Positions 28,511 through 39,252 of a stretch of 58,479 bases of DNA are shown piece after piece. Numbering within the stretch: position 1 is the first letter of the stretch; each line of letters starts with the position of its first letter. Origin of the DNA: Modicisalibacter xianhensis. Lineage in GTDB: Bacteria; Pseudomonadota; Gammaproteobacteria; Pseudomonadales; Halomonadaceae. The translations under genes and the position numbers were made by a program. The stretch covers positions 1 through 58,479 of the forward strand of contig NZ_FOPY01000012.1 of NCBI RefSeq assembly GCF_900113605.1. The letters run 5' to 3'. A model generated the notes under the pieces. The model was not told where the DNA came from. It ran no database searches and worked only from the letters and a program-made list of their open reading frames with translations.

Positions 28511-30931
28511 CTATTGGAATTGGGTCGGCCGATAACCCGGAATGGACTCCTCGAAGAAGCTTTCGGTTCCCTGACCGACGCCTCCCAGGCCCTTGAACAC
28601 GAAGCGCAGGAAGATCCCACGGTCGGTATAATCGTCGTCGATCGTATTGGCAGTGTCGTTATCTTCGACCCACTCGCGCCATGCGACCTGAACGCCGTAG
28701 CAGCAATCGTTCCATTGCACGCCGGCCAGCTGCTCCAGGGCCCGATCGTTGGTGTTGTCGTAGGTGTAACGACCGATCAGGTCCAGACTCGCAGAGGCCC
28801 GATAGGCAAACGATACATCGAAGTCCTCGCGGTTGTACCCAAGACGGTCCTCGGCATCACCGGAGGGATCGAAGCCCTGCAACTGCCAGCGATACCCCAG
28901 GTTCAGTACATGCCCCTCGGGATGCCGGTAACGCAAATAGGTTGCCGTACGCTCGGTCAGTTCGCGGTGCGTGTCGTAGAACCATTCGTAGCGGGTACTC
29001 CAGCGATTGGTCACCTGCCAGTCGAGCTGCGTCACGACCGGAGAACGATCGCGGGTGGCATCGTACCAGGCCTGGTAGTTGCTCTCCCGGTCGGGCAGGT
29101 CCAGGTCGCCCTCCATGCCGATGACGCGATCCTCGAGGTAGGCGCTCTGGCCTACACCCAGCGAGAGACGCTCACGACCGTTGTCGTCCTCGATAAAGCG
29201 GGTCGCCACGCCATAGGAAAGCTTGTTGACGTCGCCGACCCGGTCGGCACCCGAGAAGCGATAGGGCGTCCACAACTGGCTCCAGGAAAACGCCCGCTCG
29301 TCGGTATCGAAGTCGGGGAACTCGCTCTGGTCGCGCTCCGGCACGTAAGCGTAATAGAGCCGGGGCTCCAACGTCTGGCGCCACGCCTCGTCGAACAGGG
29401 TCACGTCACGCTCGAAGATCAGCCCGCCATCGAGTGAGCTGACCGGCACGGTACGCGTCAGGCCAGTGTCGAAGCCGGTCTCGCGCTCACCGTAGTCCAA
29501 GTCGTAGGCTGTGTAGAGCAGTGCGAAGCGCGGCTCGAGGAACCCCCAGGACTCGTCGCCCCGCCAGCCCACGGCCGGCGCCAGATGCACGCGCGAGCCG
29601 GTGGCCGATTCGCGCAGCGGCACTTCGGTTTCGTCCACATCACGCCAGAAGTAGGTCGCGTTGGAGCGCCACTGCTGGTACAAGCCGTTGTCCTGCGCCC
29701 AGCTGGCATTGGCGGTCAGGCTGGGCAGGCGATAGAACGGCTTGTCCCGCTCCACGAGGGGGTATTCGAGACGCTGGTACCCCTGGGTCTTGGCTTCGAG
29801 ATACCAGGTCGTGCCGCTGTAGCTGAGCTGGGCCAGCCGGGACAGGTATTCGGTCTCGGTCTCGCCGAAGTCCCGGCCGAAATCGTCGAAGTAGCGCCCA
29901 TCGCTGGCCGCACCATAGCGCAGGTTATAGCGCAGGCGGGGCGAGAAACGCCCGCGATGCAGGTAGTCGAAATACCAGCGTTCCTCGCCCTCGAAAGCAT
30001 CGTCAGGATCGTTGGGGTTATCGCTCTCCCCAGCCTTGTCGCTAGCCAGGTAGGCCCCCTCGATCCGCCCTTCGTCGGTCGGGAGCAGATAGCGGAATTC
30101 GCCCCCCATCAGCAGGCCGTGATTGCTGATCCAGCGCGGCGTGATGGTGGCGTCGTAGTTGGGCGCCAGGTTGAGGTAATAGGGCTGAGCGTAATCGAAG
30201 GAGTCGCCGGAGATACCGATGGTCGGCCACAGGAAGCCGGACTGACGGCGGTCATCGATGGGGAAGCGTACCCAAGGCCAGTAGAACACCGGCACGTGAC
30301 CGACTTCCAGGCGTGCATGGGTCGCGGTACCGAAGCCTTCCTCGCGATCCAGCACCACATCGCTGCTGACCAGTCGCCAGAGATCGTTGCCAGGCTCACA
30401 GGTGGTATAACTGGCCTCGCGCAGACGGTAGCGACCATCCTCTAGCCGGGCCAGGCGCTGGGCATCGCCGCGCACACGCTGCTGATGCACGACGTAGTGT
30501 GCGGTATCGACCTGGGCGGCATCGCTGTCGAGGGCGAGCTGCCCCGAATCGCCTCGCACCAGCAGGCCACGGTCGCGCAGGGTCAGCGGCCCTTCCGCAA
30601 AGGCAGTGTCCCGCGCCGCATTGACACGCACCAACGGGGCCTGAAGCTGGCTGGTGTCGCGCCGCAACACGACCTCGCCGCGCAGAATCGTCTCGCCCTG
30701 CTCGCCATACTCGGCTCTCTCGGACGATGACAGGATCTGCTCGGGCGTCTCGCCAGGCGCAAGTGCGTAGGGTGGCATAACATAGCGCCCCCGGCAGAGG
30801 GCATCGGGAGGAGCATCCGCCCCCCAGGGCTGCCAGTCGAGACGTTCCGCCGGCAGCGACGGCGGCGGTGCCGCCTGGGCATGGTGCGCGGCCAGGCCGG
30901 CAAGGGCAGTCCACAACAATCGCTTGCCCAT
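28511..30931 (-). CDS. lptD: LPS-assembly outer-membrane protein LptD
   Basis: Outer-membrane beta-barrel that with LptE inserts lipopolysaccharide into the outer leaflet. 806 residues: signal peptide MGKRLLWTALAGLAAHHAQA, an N-terminal OstA/jellyroll domain and a large barrel domain. Four cysteines of the usual LptD disulfide pattern are visible: one in DALCRGRY, one in TTCEPGND and the adjacent pair in NDCCYGVQ. GAGGATTC precedes the ATG. A minus-strand TATAAT (30965-30970) lies 34 bases upstream. First gene of lptD-surA-pdxA-rsmA-apaG-apaH. Confidence 0.96.
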   Translation of the reverse strand: MGKRLLWTALAGLAAHHAQAAPPPSLPAERLDWQPWGADAPPDALCRGRYVMPPYALAPGETPEQILSSSERAEYGEQGETILRGEVVLRRDTSQLQAPLVRVNAARDTAFAEGPLTLRDRGLLVRGDSGQLALDSDAAQVDTAHYVVHQQRVRGDAQRLARLEDGRYRLREASYTTCEPGNDLWRLVSSDVVLDREEGFGTATHARLEVGHVPVFYWPWVRFPIDDRRQSGFLWPTIGISGDSFDYAQPYYLNLAPNYDATITPRWISNHGLLMGGEFRYLLPTDEGRIEGAYLASDKAGESDNPNDPDDAFEGEERWYFDYLHRGRFSPRLRYNLRYGAASDGRYFDDFGRDFGETETEYLSRLAQLSYSGTTWYLEAKTQGYQRLEYPLVERDKPFYRLPSLTANASWAQDNGLYQQWRSNATYFWRDVDETEVPLRESATGSRVHLAPAVGWRGDESWGFLEPRFALLYTAYDLDYGERETGFDTGLTRTVPVSSLDGGLIFERDVTLFDEAWRQTLEPRLYYAYVPERDQSEFPDFDTDERAFSWSQLWTPYRFSGADRVGDVNKLSYGVATRFIEDDNGRERLSLGVGQSAYLEDRVIGMEGDLDLPDRESNYQAWYDATRDRSPVVTQLDWQVTNRWSTRYEWFYDTHRELTERTATYLRYRHPEGHVLNLGYRWQLQGFDPSGDAEDRLGYNREDFDVSFAYRASASLDLIGRYTYDNTNDRALEQLAGVQWNDCCYGVQVAWREWVEDNDTANTIDDDYTDRGIFLRFVFKGLGGVGQGTESFFEESIPGYRPTQFQ

Positions 30932-30964
30932 GAATCCTCGGTGTCCTTGACGGTTGGAATCGGT

Positions 30965-30970
30965 ATTATA
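30965..30970 (-). promoter_or_regulatory. -10 element upstream of lptD
   Basis: Consensus TATAAT on the minus strand, 34 bases before the lptD ATG. The -35 is not convincing at 16-18 bases. I see no clear sigma-E (GGAACTT/TCTGA) promoter in the 146-base region shared with amgK. Confidence 0.4.
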
Positions 30971-31077
30971 CAGTCCCCGTGCCGCACGTCCTCCCCTTGA
31001 TCGCAGCGGGTCGAGGGGTTGCGCTGGGATGCCTCAGCATGCGGCGACGAACCGACTCCGTCAACCAAGGAACCCGC

Positions 31078-32786
<1,709 letters not shown>

Positions 32787-32876
32787 CACTGGCCGGAGCC
32801 GCCGTCCAGCGCTCCGGCAACACAGGCAGGGGCCAACCTGCGACACCACGATACCAACCAGAAGGAAAGCGAATCG

Positions 32877-33296
32877 ATGAAAGCCAGCGTCAAATGGACC
32901 GACGGACGCCAGTTCGTGGCGGAGTCCGGCAGTGGTCATAGTGTCGTCATCGATGGCCCGCCCGACCACGGTGGCCGCAATACCGGCCCGCGCCCCATGG
33001 AGATGTTGTTGATGGGCATGGGCGCATGCACTTCCTTCGACGTCCTGGAGATTCTCGACAAGTCGCGCGCTCCGGTCAGCGACTGCGTGGCCAGCATCGA
33101 AGCCGAACGGGCCGACAGCGTGCCAAGCGTGTTCACCAGGATTCACGTGCGCTTCACGGTGACTGGCAAGGGACTCAAGGAGAACCAGGTCAAGCGCGCC
33201 GTAGAACTCTCTGCCGAGAAGTACTGCAGCGCCTCGATCATGCTGGCCAAGGGCGGCGTCGAAGTCACGCACTCCTACGAGATCGTTGACGGCTAG
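32877..33296 (+). CDS. OsmC-family protein (YhfA-like)
   Basis: 139 residues of the OsmC/Ohr superfamily. RPMEMLLMGMGACTSFDVLE (39-58) has one of the conserved cysteines, and VELSAEKYCSASIML (about 109-123) has the second; in Ohr/OsmC such a pair reduces organic hydroperoxides. It resembles the YhfA subgroup, whose substrate is not known. In E. coli yhfA is next to prkB; here prkB is about 2 kb downstream. AAGGA precedes the ATG by 10 bases, and a terminator follows the gene. Confidence 0.88.
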   Translation: MKASVKWTDGRQFVAESGSGHSVVIDGPPDHGGRNTGPRPMEMLLMGMGACTSFDVLEILDKSRAPVSDCVASIEAERADSVPSVFTRIHVRFTVTGKGLKENQVKRAVELSAEKYCSASIMLAKGGVEVTHSYEIVDG

Positions 33297-33318
33297 ACAC
33301 GGCGACAAGTGTGCCGAC

Positions 33319-33343
33319 AGCCCGCCTTACAGGCGGGCTTTTT
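33319..33343 (+). terminator. Rho-independent terminator of the OsmC-family gene
   Basis: Nine-base perfect stem AGCCCGCCT/AGGCGGGCT with a 3-base loop, followed by TTTTATT on the plus strand, 23 bases after the stop codon. Confidence 0.93.
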
Positions 33344-33361
33344 ATTGAAGGGCAATGACGG

Positions 33362-33967
33362 CTACAGCGGCGGTGCGTCGACATGACGCCACAGATAGAG
33401 CGCTAGCCACGAGCGATACGGCGCGAACCGTGCGGCGGTGCGCACCGTCTTGCGTCGCGGACTGGTCAGGCGTGTCAGGGTCTTGCGCGCGGCCACGTCG
33501 CCATCCGGCCAGACATCCTCGTCACCGAAATAGAAGATGGCGATCATGTCCGCAGTCCACTGCCCCACGCCCCACAGCGCCGTGAGTCGTCGCGAGCGCT
33601 CGGCATGATCGAGCGGGCGCAGCGACTCGGCCTCGAGTTCGCCCAGGCGTGCCTGCTCGGCGATGGCGCAGATGGCCCGTGCCTTGGCCGACGACAAGCC
33701 ACAGGCGCGTAACGCCTCCTCGTTGGCGTCGATAAAGTACTCGGTCAGCGGGGTCTCTCCGGCTGCCGTCAGCACGCGCCCCCAGATGGCCCGAGCTGCT
33801 TTCACCGAGAGTTGCTGCCCGGCCACGGAGCGACATAATCGTTCGGCGAGTGGTCGGGAATCATCGAAACTGAACTCTATCGGACCGCCCCGTGCCATGG
33901 CCTCGGCCAGTGCGGGGCTCAGTCCTTCAGCGATCGAGACGAAGCGTTCATGGAGGTCCTGCGACAT
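33362..33967 (-). CDS. DNA-3-methyladenine glycosylase II-like (AlkA/HhH-GPD family)
   Basis: Base-excision repair glycosylase, 201 residues. The helix-hairpin-helix and GPD loop are clear: LTALWGVGQWTADMIAIFYF followed by DVWPDGDVAA, with the catalytic aspartate in PDGDVA; AGQQLSVKAARAIWGR earlier is also conserved. It lacks the extra N-terminal domain of E. coli AlkA (282 residues), like the short bacterial Mag forms. The ATG has only a weak ribosome site, 12 bases after the coq7 stop, suggesting coupling. Confidence 0.88.
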   Translation of the reverse strand: MSQDLHERFVSIAEGLSPALAEAMARGGPIEFSFDDSRPLAERLCRSVAGQQLSVKAARAIWGRVLTAAGETPLTEYFIDANEEALRACGLSSAKARAICAIAEQARLGELEAESLRPLDHAERSRRLTALWGVGQWTADMIAIFYFGDEDVWPDGDVAARKTLTRLTSPRRKTVRTAARFAPYRSWLALYLWRHVDAPPL

Positions 33968-33979
33968 GATCCGACGGGC

Positions 33980-34621
33980 TCAGATGCGGTAGACACTCTG
34001 GGTCATCACCTTCGACATCAATTTCATGCCGAATTTCACCGGCGCGGGAAAGCGCGTACCACCAGCCTCTAGCGCCCAGCGTTCATGGTGCGCCTCGTCC
34101 TCACGCATCTGCTCGAGGACGGCCCGCGAGCGCCGGTCGCCGGTCGGCAGTCCTTTGAGGTGCGCATCGAGATGACGACCGACCTGCTCCTCGGTGGCAG
34201 CCACGAACCCCAGGCTTAGCCGGTCACCCACGGCACCTGCCGTCGCCCCCAGGCCGAAGGAAGCCGCGTAGAACAGCGGGTTGAGATAACTTGTCCGCCC
34301 ACCGAGTTCCTTGAGCCGTTCGTCGCACCAGGCCAGATGGTCGATCTCTTCCTGGGCGGCGTGCTCCATCTGCTCTCGCGTGTCAGGCAGCTTCGCTGTC
34401 AGCCCCTGCCCCTGGTAGAGCGCCTGGGCGCAGACTTCGCCGGTGTGATTGATACGCATCAAGCCTTCGGCATGGCGACGTTCGGCATCGTCCATGTCTC
34501 CATCCCGCGCCTTGAGCGCCGGCGAGGGTCGTGATGGCTGGGCGGCATGAGGCACCAGCGTGCGCAGCACGGTATCGAACTGCTGGATGAGATTATCGGT
34601 TCGCGTCAGCTTGCGAAGCAT
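33980..34621 (-). CDS. coq7: 3-demethoxyubiquinol 3-hydroxylase Coq7
   Basis: Diiron hydroxylase of the penultimate ubiquinone synthesis step, membrane-associated. 213 residues, with ferritin-like ligands in [24 protein letters not shown] and [17 protein letters not shown] lies 5 bases before the ATG at 34621, giving the normal [20 protein letters not shown] start. Many gammaproteobacteria use UbiF for this step; the Coq7 form is usual in Pseudomonas and Halomonas. Confidence 0.95.
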   Translation of the reverse strand: MLRKLTRTDNLIQQFDTVLRTLVPHAAQPSRPSPALKARDGDMDDAERRHAEGLMRINHTGEVCAQALYQGQGLTAKLPDTREQMEHAAQEEIDHLAWCDERLKELGGRTSYLNPLFYAASFGLGATAGAVGDRLSLGFVAATEEQVGRHLDAHLKGLPTGDRRSRAVLEQMREDEAHHERWALEAGGTRFPAPVKFGMKLMSKVMTQSVYRI

Positions 34622-34706
34622 CACTACCCCCTGGAAAACAAACGGGACGAAACCTGTCGGCACCGGGCCTGCCGGACGCTCGGCCAGCGCCCCCAGTCCC
34701 ATCAGA

Positions 34707-34733
34707 AGGGCCACACCCGGGAGGTGTGGCCCT
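34707..34733 (-). promoter_or_regulatory. Hairpin between hinT and coq7
   Basis: Perfect 11-base stem (AGGGCCACACC and complement, 5-base loop), 86 bases before the coq7 ATG and 63 bases after the hinT stop. No T-run on either strand, so it is more likely a structured leader or processing site than a terminator. Confidence 0.4.
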
Positions 34734-34796
34734 GTATGCACCGGATGCATCGTTGCACTTGTCGTGAAGGATCCGTCGCGCGGATCGCTGCTGCGG

Positions 34797-35138
34797 CTAC
34801 CCCGCCGGCCAGGTAAAGTGCCGACCGCCCATCAGATGCATGTGTATATGATAGACCGACTGGCCGCCGTCTTCATTGCAGTTCATCACCACCCGATAGC
34901 CATTGTCGGCAAACCCCTGCTGCTTGGCCAGCTTGGCCGCGGTGAACTGCAGCCGGCCGATCAACGCCAGGTCCGCTTCCTCGATGTCGTTGAGCGTGGC
35001 GATGTGTTTCTTGGGCACGATCAGGATGTGGGTCGGCGCCTTGGGATCGATGTCGTTGAAAGCCAGTACATGCTCGTCTTCGTAGACGATGTCCGGCTCG
35101 ATCTCACGCTCGACCATCTTGCAGAACAAGCAATCCAT
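34797..35138 (-). CDS. hinT: HIT-family nucleoside phosphoramidase HinT
   Basis: Purine nucleoside phosphoramidase, a cytoplasmic dimer in the family. 113 residues: [20 protein letters not shown] at the start and the histidine triad HIHMH with H97, H99 and H101 near the C-terminus. GAGGAG lies 9 bases before the ATG. It is 73 bases downstream of prkB on the same strand. Confidence 0.94.
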   Translation of the reverse strand: MDCLFCKMVEREIEPDIVYEDEHVLAFNDIDPKAPTHILIVPKKHIATLNDIEEADLALIGRLQFTAAKLAKQQGFADNGYRVVMNCNEDGGQSVYHIHMHLMGGRHFTWPAG

Positions 35139-35211
35139 GAGTCACTTCTCCTCGATAAGAATTCGCCGTTACCGCGCAACACGACAATGCGGCTGCACGG
35201 GAGTCGTGCGC

Positions 35212-36084
35212 CTAGCGAAAGCGCCGCTGGCCCAGCAGGTGCTTTACCACCGGGCCGAGTATCAGCTCCATCGCCAGGGACATGCGTGCGCCAGGCACCA
35301 CCAGGGTATGCGGCCGGCTCATGAAGGAATCCTGAATCATTGCCAGCAGGTAGGGGAAGTCCACCGTGGCCGGATCACGGAAACGGATGACCACGAAGGA
35401 TTCGGCGTCGGTGGGAATATCCTGCACCTCGAAGGGGTTTGAGGTATCCACTGTAGGCACACGTTGAAAATTGATATGGGTACGCGAGAACTGCGGCTGG
35501 ATGTAGCGCACGTAGTCGTGCATGCGGCCCAGGATGGTATCGATCACCGCTTCCTGCGAGTAGCCGCGCAGCTTTGTGTCACGATCGATCTTCTGGATCC
35601 ATTCCAGGTTCATGGTCGGCGCCACGCCGATGAGCAGGTCGACATACCGGGCGATATCGTATTCACCGGTCACCAGGCCGCCATGCAAGCCTTCGTAGAA
35701 GAGCAAGTCCGTGCCGCAGGGCAGCGATTGCCACTCGGTAAACGTGCCGACCTTGTAGCCGGCCTCGATCATGCGCTTGTCCTCGGCATGGATGTAATGC
35801 CGGTAGGTTCCCGAGCCGTGCTCGCCATATTCCTGGAATAGCGCCTCGAGCCGGTCGAGCAGGTTGGCCTCGACGGCAAAATGCGACAGTTCGTCGGTTC
35901 GCTCGGGCTCCTCGCGAAAGATACGCGTCAGTTCTTCCTTGGTGTAGCGGTGGAAGGCATCGCCGTCGACGAACGCGGCATGCACGTCCTCACGCGAGAA
36001 CATGCGCTCGAAAGTGCGCCGGACGGTGGTGGTGCCGGCCCCTGAGGAGCCGGTCACGGCGATGATGGGATATTCGCGCGACAT
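35212..36084 (-). CDS. prkB: Phosphoribulokinase-family protein PrkB
   Basis: 290 residues, matching the E. coli PrkB length. P-loop TGSSGAGTTT (11-20), then DGDAFHRY, FYEGLHGG (Walker B region) and RFRDP. It resembles phosphoribulokinase but no RuBisCO or Calvin-cycle gene is present, so the true substrate is unknown. The ATG at 36084 overlaps the thioesterase stop by one base (TGATG), so the two are coupled. Confidence 0.9.
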   Translation of the reverse strand: MSREYPIIAVTGSSGAGTTTVRRTFERMFSREDVHAAFVDGDAFHRYTKEELTRIFREEPERTDELSHFAVEANLLDRLEALFQEYGEHGSGTYRHYIHAEDKRMIEAGYKVGTFTEWQSLPCGTDLLFYEGLHGGLVTGEYDIARYVDLLIGVAPTMNLEWIQKIDRDTKLRGYSQEAVIDTILGRMHDYVRYIQPQFSRTHINFQRVPTVDTSNPFEVQDIPTDAESFVVIRFRDPATVDFPYLLAMIQDSFMSRPHTLVVPGARMSLAMELILGPVVKHLLGQRRFR

Positions 36085-36533
36085 CAGTCGGCTCCCCGCT
36101 GCTTGGCCCTGGCCAATGCCTCGCCGAACGCGACGGGCAGCTCGACCGGCTTGCCGGTGTCCGGGTCGAGCAGGACCACACCCACTCGCGCCAGCGCCAC
36201 GGTGCGCTCGTCGGCTGGCCGCCACAGCCGCTGGTAAACGTGGAAACCACGCCCCTGCGCTGCCGGAATCGCCGAATCCACGATCAGCGCCTCCGGCCAA
36301 CGCGCCTCGGCGCGATACTGAACCGCCAGGTCAGCCACCACACTGGGGTGACCGACCACATCCCATTCATGGAATCCGAGCGACTCGAACATGTGCACGC
36401 GCGCTTCGTGAAGCAGACCGATGGCAGCATCATGCGCGAGGTGACGGCCATAATTCATGTCGCCGATGCGCACCGGCAATCGATGCCGGTGCACGAGGTC
36501 CGTCGCGGGAAACTCCAGGCGAACACGTTCCAT
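36084..36533 (-). CDS. Acyl-CoA thioesterase (hotdog fold, YbgC/4-HBT type)
   Basis: 149 residues, one hotdog domain: RIGDMNYGRHLAHDAAIGLL (22-41) with the helix and conserved Asp/Asn, then HPSVVADLAVQYRAEARW. The substrate is not evident. AGGAG is 7 bases before the ATG at 36533. It lies between purD and prkB, all on the minus strand. Confidence 0.85.
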   Translation of the reverse strand: MERVRLEFPATDLVHRHRLPVRIGDMNYGRHLAHDAAIGLLHEARVHMFESLGFHEWDVVGHPSVVADLAVQYRAEARWPEALIVDSAIPAAQGRGFHVYQRLWRPADERTVALARVGVVLLDPDTGKPVELPVAFGEALARAKQRGAD

Positions 36534-36570
36534 GTCATGACTCCTGCGCAATACGGCCGATGCCCGGCAC

Positions 36571-37857
36571 TCAGCCTTCTCGGGCAATGGCACGGTAGGC
36601 GATGTCGCGCCGGTACAGCGCATCTTCCCAGCGAATCGACGCCACACCGTCGTACGCCCGATTGCGGGCGCTGGAGACCCGTTCGCCCAACGCGGTTACA
36701 CATAGCACGCGCCCTCCGCTGGTGACGACCCGACCTTGGTCGTCCTCGGAGGTACCGGCATGGAAGACCTTGCAGCCCGCCGCTTCGGCAGCGTCCAGCC
36801 CTTCGATGACATCGCCCTTGCGGTAGCTGCCGGGATAGCCGCCAGCGGCCATCACTACACCCACCGCGGCACGCGAGTCCCATTCACCGCTTTCGCGATC
36901 CAGGCTCCCCTCGACACCGGCCAGGCATAGCTTGACCAGATCCGACTTTAAACGCAGCAGGATCGGCTGGGTCTCGGGATCACCGAAACGGCAGTTATAC
37001 TCGATCACCTTGGGCGCGCCGTCGGGGCCGATCATCAGTCCCGCATACAGGAAGCCGGTATAGGGATGCCCCTCTTCAGCCATGCCGCGCACGGTGGGCT
37101 GGATCACCTCGTCGAGAATGCGCTGATAGACCGCGTCGGTCACCACCGGGGCCGGCGAATAGGCCCCCATACCGCCGGTATTGGGACCGGTATCGCCTTC
37201 GCCGACACGCTTGTGGTCCTGACTGGTGGCCATGGGCAGCACGTGCTCGCCATCGACCATCACGATGAAACTGGCTTCTTCCCCTTCGAGAAACTCCTCG
37301 ATCACCACGCGGGCGCCGGCATCGCCGAAAGCGTTGGCCTCCAGCATGTCGCGCACGGCAGCCTCGGCCTCGGCCTGGGTCATGGCGACAATCACACCCT
37401 TGCCAGCGGCCAGCCCATCGGCCTTGATGACGATCGGCGCGCCCTTTTCGGCCAGATAGGCCAGGGCCGCATCGATTTCGGTGAAGGTGGCGTACTCGGC
37501 GGTGGGAATGGCGTGGCGTGCCAGAAAATCCTTGGTGAAGGACTTGGAGCCTTCCAGCTGGGCAGCAGCCTGGGTCGGCCCGAATATTTTCAGCCCCGCA
37601 GCCCGGAAACGATCGACCACCCCAGCCACCAGCGGCGCTTCGGGGCCGACGATGGTCAGTCCGACGGCATTATCGCGGGCAAAGGCCTCCAGGCCGGCCA
37701 GGTCGTCTGCGGCAATATCCACATTGGTCAGCTTGGATTCACGAGCGGTGCCGGCATTACCGGGCGCCACGAAGACCGACTCGACATAGGGTGACTGGGC
37801 CGCTTTCCAGGCCAGTGCATGCTCGCGGCCACCGCCGCCGATGATGAGAACCTTCAT
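36571..37857 (-). CDS. purD: Phosphoribosylamine-glycine ligase (GAR synthetase)
   Basis: ATP-dependent ligation of glycine to phosphoribosylamine, step two of purine synthesis. 428 residues, ATP-grasp enzyme: MKVLIIGGGGREHALAWK, GPEAPLVAGVVD, IVIKADGLAAGKGV, DTGPNTGGMGAYSPAP, and VIEYNCRFGDPETQ (metal ligands). AAGG lies upstream of the ATG. purH, its common partner, is not in the window. Confidence 0.97.
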   Translation of the reverse strand: MKVLIIGGGGREHALAWKAAQSPYVESVFVAPGNAGTARESKLTNVDIAADDLAGLEAFARDNAVGLTIVGPEAPLVAGVVDRFRAAGLKIFGPTQAAAQLEGSKSFTKDFLARHAIPTAEYATFTEIDAALAYLAEKGAPIVIKADGLAAGKGVIVAMTQAEAEAAVRDMLEANAFGDAGARVVIEEFLEGEEASFIVMVDGEHVLPMATSQDHKRVGEGDTGPNTGGMGAYSPAPVVTDAVYQRILDEVIQPTVRGMAEEGHPYTGFLYAGLMIGPDGAPKVIEYNCRFGDPETQPILLRLKSDLVKLCLAGVEGSLDRESGEWDSRAAVGVVMAAGGYPGSYRKGDVIEGLDAAEAAGCKVFHAGTSEDDQGRVVTSGGRVLCVTALGERVSSARNRAYDGVASIRWEDALYRRDIAYRAIAREG

Positions 37858-37949
37858 CTACAGAACCTTGCTCGGTAGTGGAATTCCAGGGAGCGGCATT
37901 ATGTCAGAAAGCGCCCCGTCCCGCCTGCCCGATAGCCGGCCACTTTCCG

Positions 37950-38405
37950 CTAGCGGGACTCGTCGTCATCCTTGTCGAGGGGCGAACGCATCATGGCCTG
38001 CTGCCAGAAACGCATGTTCTCTTCGGCCATCTCGCGCATCAGTTCCATGGGCGTGTGGCGCATGGCCTGCTGCCACTGATCCTGCAGGCGCTTCTGCTGC
38101 TCCAGCATCAGCCGGGTGCCCTGCTCCAGATAACGCGCCAATGGCAGCGGTTGCGACATGGCGTAGACACGAATCAGCTGTTGCAGCAGGTCATTGGAAA
38201 ACACTTCGGCATCGCCGTCGGCCTGCTCCTGCTCGATGATGATCGACAGCAGGATAGTGCGCGTCAGATCCACGCCGGTCTTGGCGTCTTCCACCCGGAA
38301 CGGCTCTTCATCGAGGATCAGGCGACGCAAATCCTCGAGTGTGACGTAACGACTCTGCTGCGTATCGTAGAGTCGGCGGTTGGCATACTTGCGAATCACG
38401 CGCAC
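37950..38405 (-). CDS. phaR: Polyhydroxyalkanoate synthesis regulator PhaR-like
   Basis: 151 residues. The N-terminal PHB/PHA accumulation DNA-binding domain is clear (IRKYANRRLYDTQQSRYVTL at 4-23), followed by the second conserved domain and a glutamine/methionine-rich helical C-terminus ending in an acidic DKDDDE. PhaR represses phasin genes and binds PHA granules in other bacteria; no PHA gene is nearby. The start is GTG at 38405, with GAAGAGGAG 7 bases upstream. Confidence 0.88.
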   Translation of the reverse strand: MRVIRKYANRRLYDTQQSRYVTLEDLRRLILDEEPFRVEDAKTGVDLTRTILLSIIIEQEQADGDAEVFSNDLLQQLIRVYAMSQPLPLARYLEQGTRLMLEQQKRLQDQWQQAMRHTPMELMREMAEENMRFWQQAMMRSPLDKDDDESR

Positions 38406-38522
38406 GGCGCGGCTCCTCTTCGATTATATTCGGCATGTCTGCATTGTGCATTGCACTAGACGGCTTGCAAACACTCCGGGGCTTTCGTCGGGTAGAATGC
38501 CTGCCTGCACGCTGGAGACGCC

Positions 38523-39236
38523 ATGAACCTGATTCTGCTCGACCCCGACGATATCGCGGCCGACGGCCATGCCCGGGTACGCGACCCACGCCGCCTGCGC
38601 CACCTGCACGAGGTGCACCGCGCCGCGCCGGGCGACGAACTGACCCTGGGCGTCGAGAATGGTGGCCTGGGTCGCGGACGCCTGCTGCACCTGTCGAGTG
38701 ACGAGGCCTGCTTCGTCGTCGAGCAGCTCGACCAGCCGCCCCCGGCTCCCCTGCCGGTTCACCTGGTGCTCGCCCTGCCCCGCCCGCGCATGCTGGCACG
38801 TACCTTGGAGCATGTCACGGCACTGGGAGTCAAGCATATCACGCTGCTGCACACACGCCGCGTGGAGAAGAGCTACTGGCAGTCGCCCGAACTGGCCCCT
38901 GAGCGCGTCCGCGAGCACCTTATCCTGGGGCTCGAGCAGGCACGCGACACCCGACTCCCCGAGGTGACCCTGGCGACCCGCTTTCGCCCGTTCCTCGAAG
39001 ATAGCCTGCCCGACTTGCTGAAAGGGCGACGCGGGCTGCTGGCGCATCCGGGCATGGCCACGCCCTGCCCTCGCGGCATCGATACGCCAAGCCTCCTGCT
39101 GGTCGGCCCGGAAGGCGGCTTCATTCCCTACGAAGTGGAACGCCTGCTCGAGGCTGGCTGCGAAGGCATCCACCTCGGCGAACGCATCCTGCGCGTCGAA
39201 ACGGCAGTGACGGCGTTGCTGGCCAGGCTATTCTGA
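38523..39236 (+). CDS. rsmE: 16S rRNA (uracil1498-N3)-methyltransferase
   Basis: SPOUT-class methyltransferase, 237 residues. An N-terminal PUA-like domain (1-70) is followed by the knot domain: LALPRPRMLARTLEHVTALG, LLVGPEGGFIPYEVE (SAM-binding loop) and LGERILRVETAVTALLA (C-terminal knot). Its stop is 16 bases from the end of the convergent DUF748-like gene. The promoter in the 117-base region shared with phaR is not clear. Confidence 0.96.
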   Translation: MNLILLDPDDIAADGHARVRDPRRLRHLHEVHRAAPGDELTLGVENGGLGRGRLLHLSSDEACFVVEQLDQPPPAPLPVHLVLALPRPRMLARTLEHVTALGVKHITLLHTRRVEKSYWQSPELAPERVREHLILGLEQARDTRLPEVTLATRFRPFLEDSLPDLLKGRRGLLAHPGMATPCPRGIDTPSLLLVGPEGGFIPYEVERLLEAGCEGIHLGERILRVETAVTALLARLF

Positions 39237-39252
39237 ACCGAGCCGCCAATAT

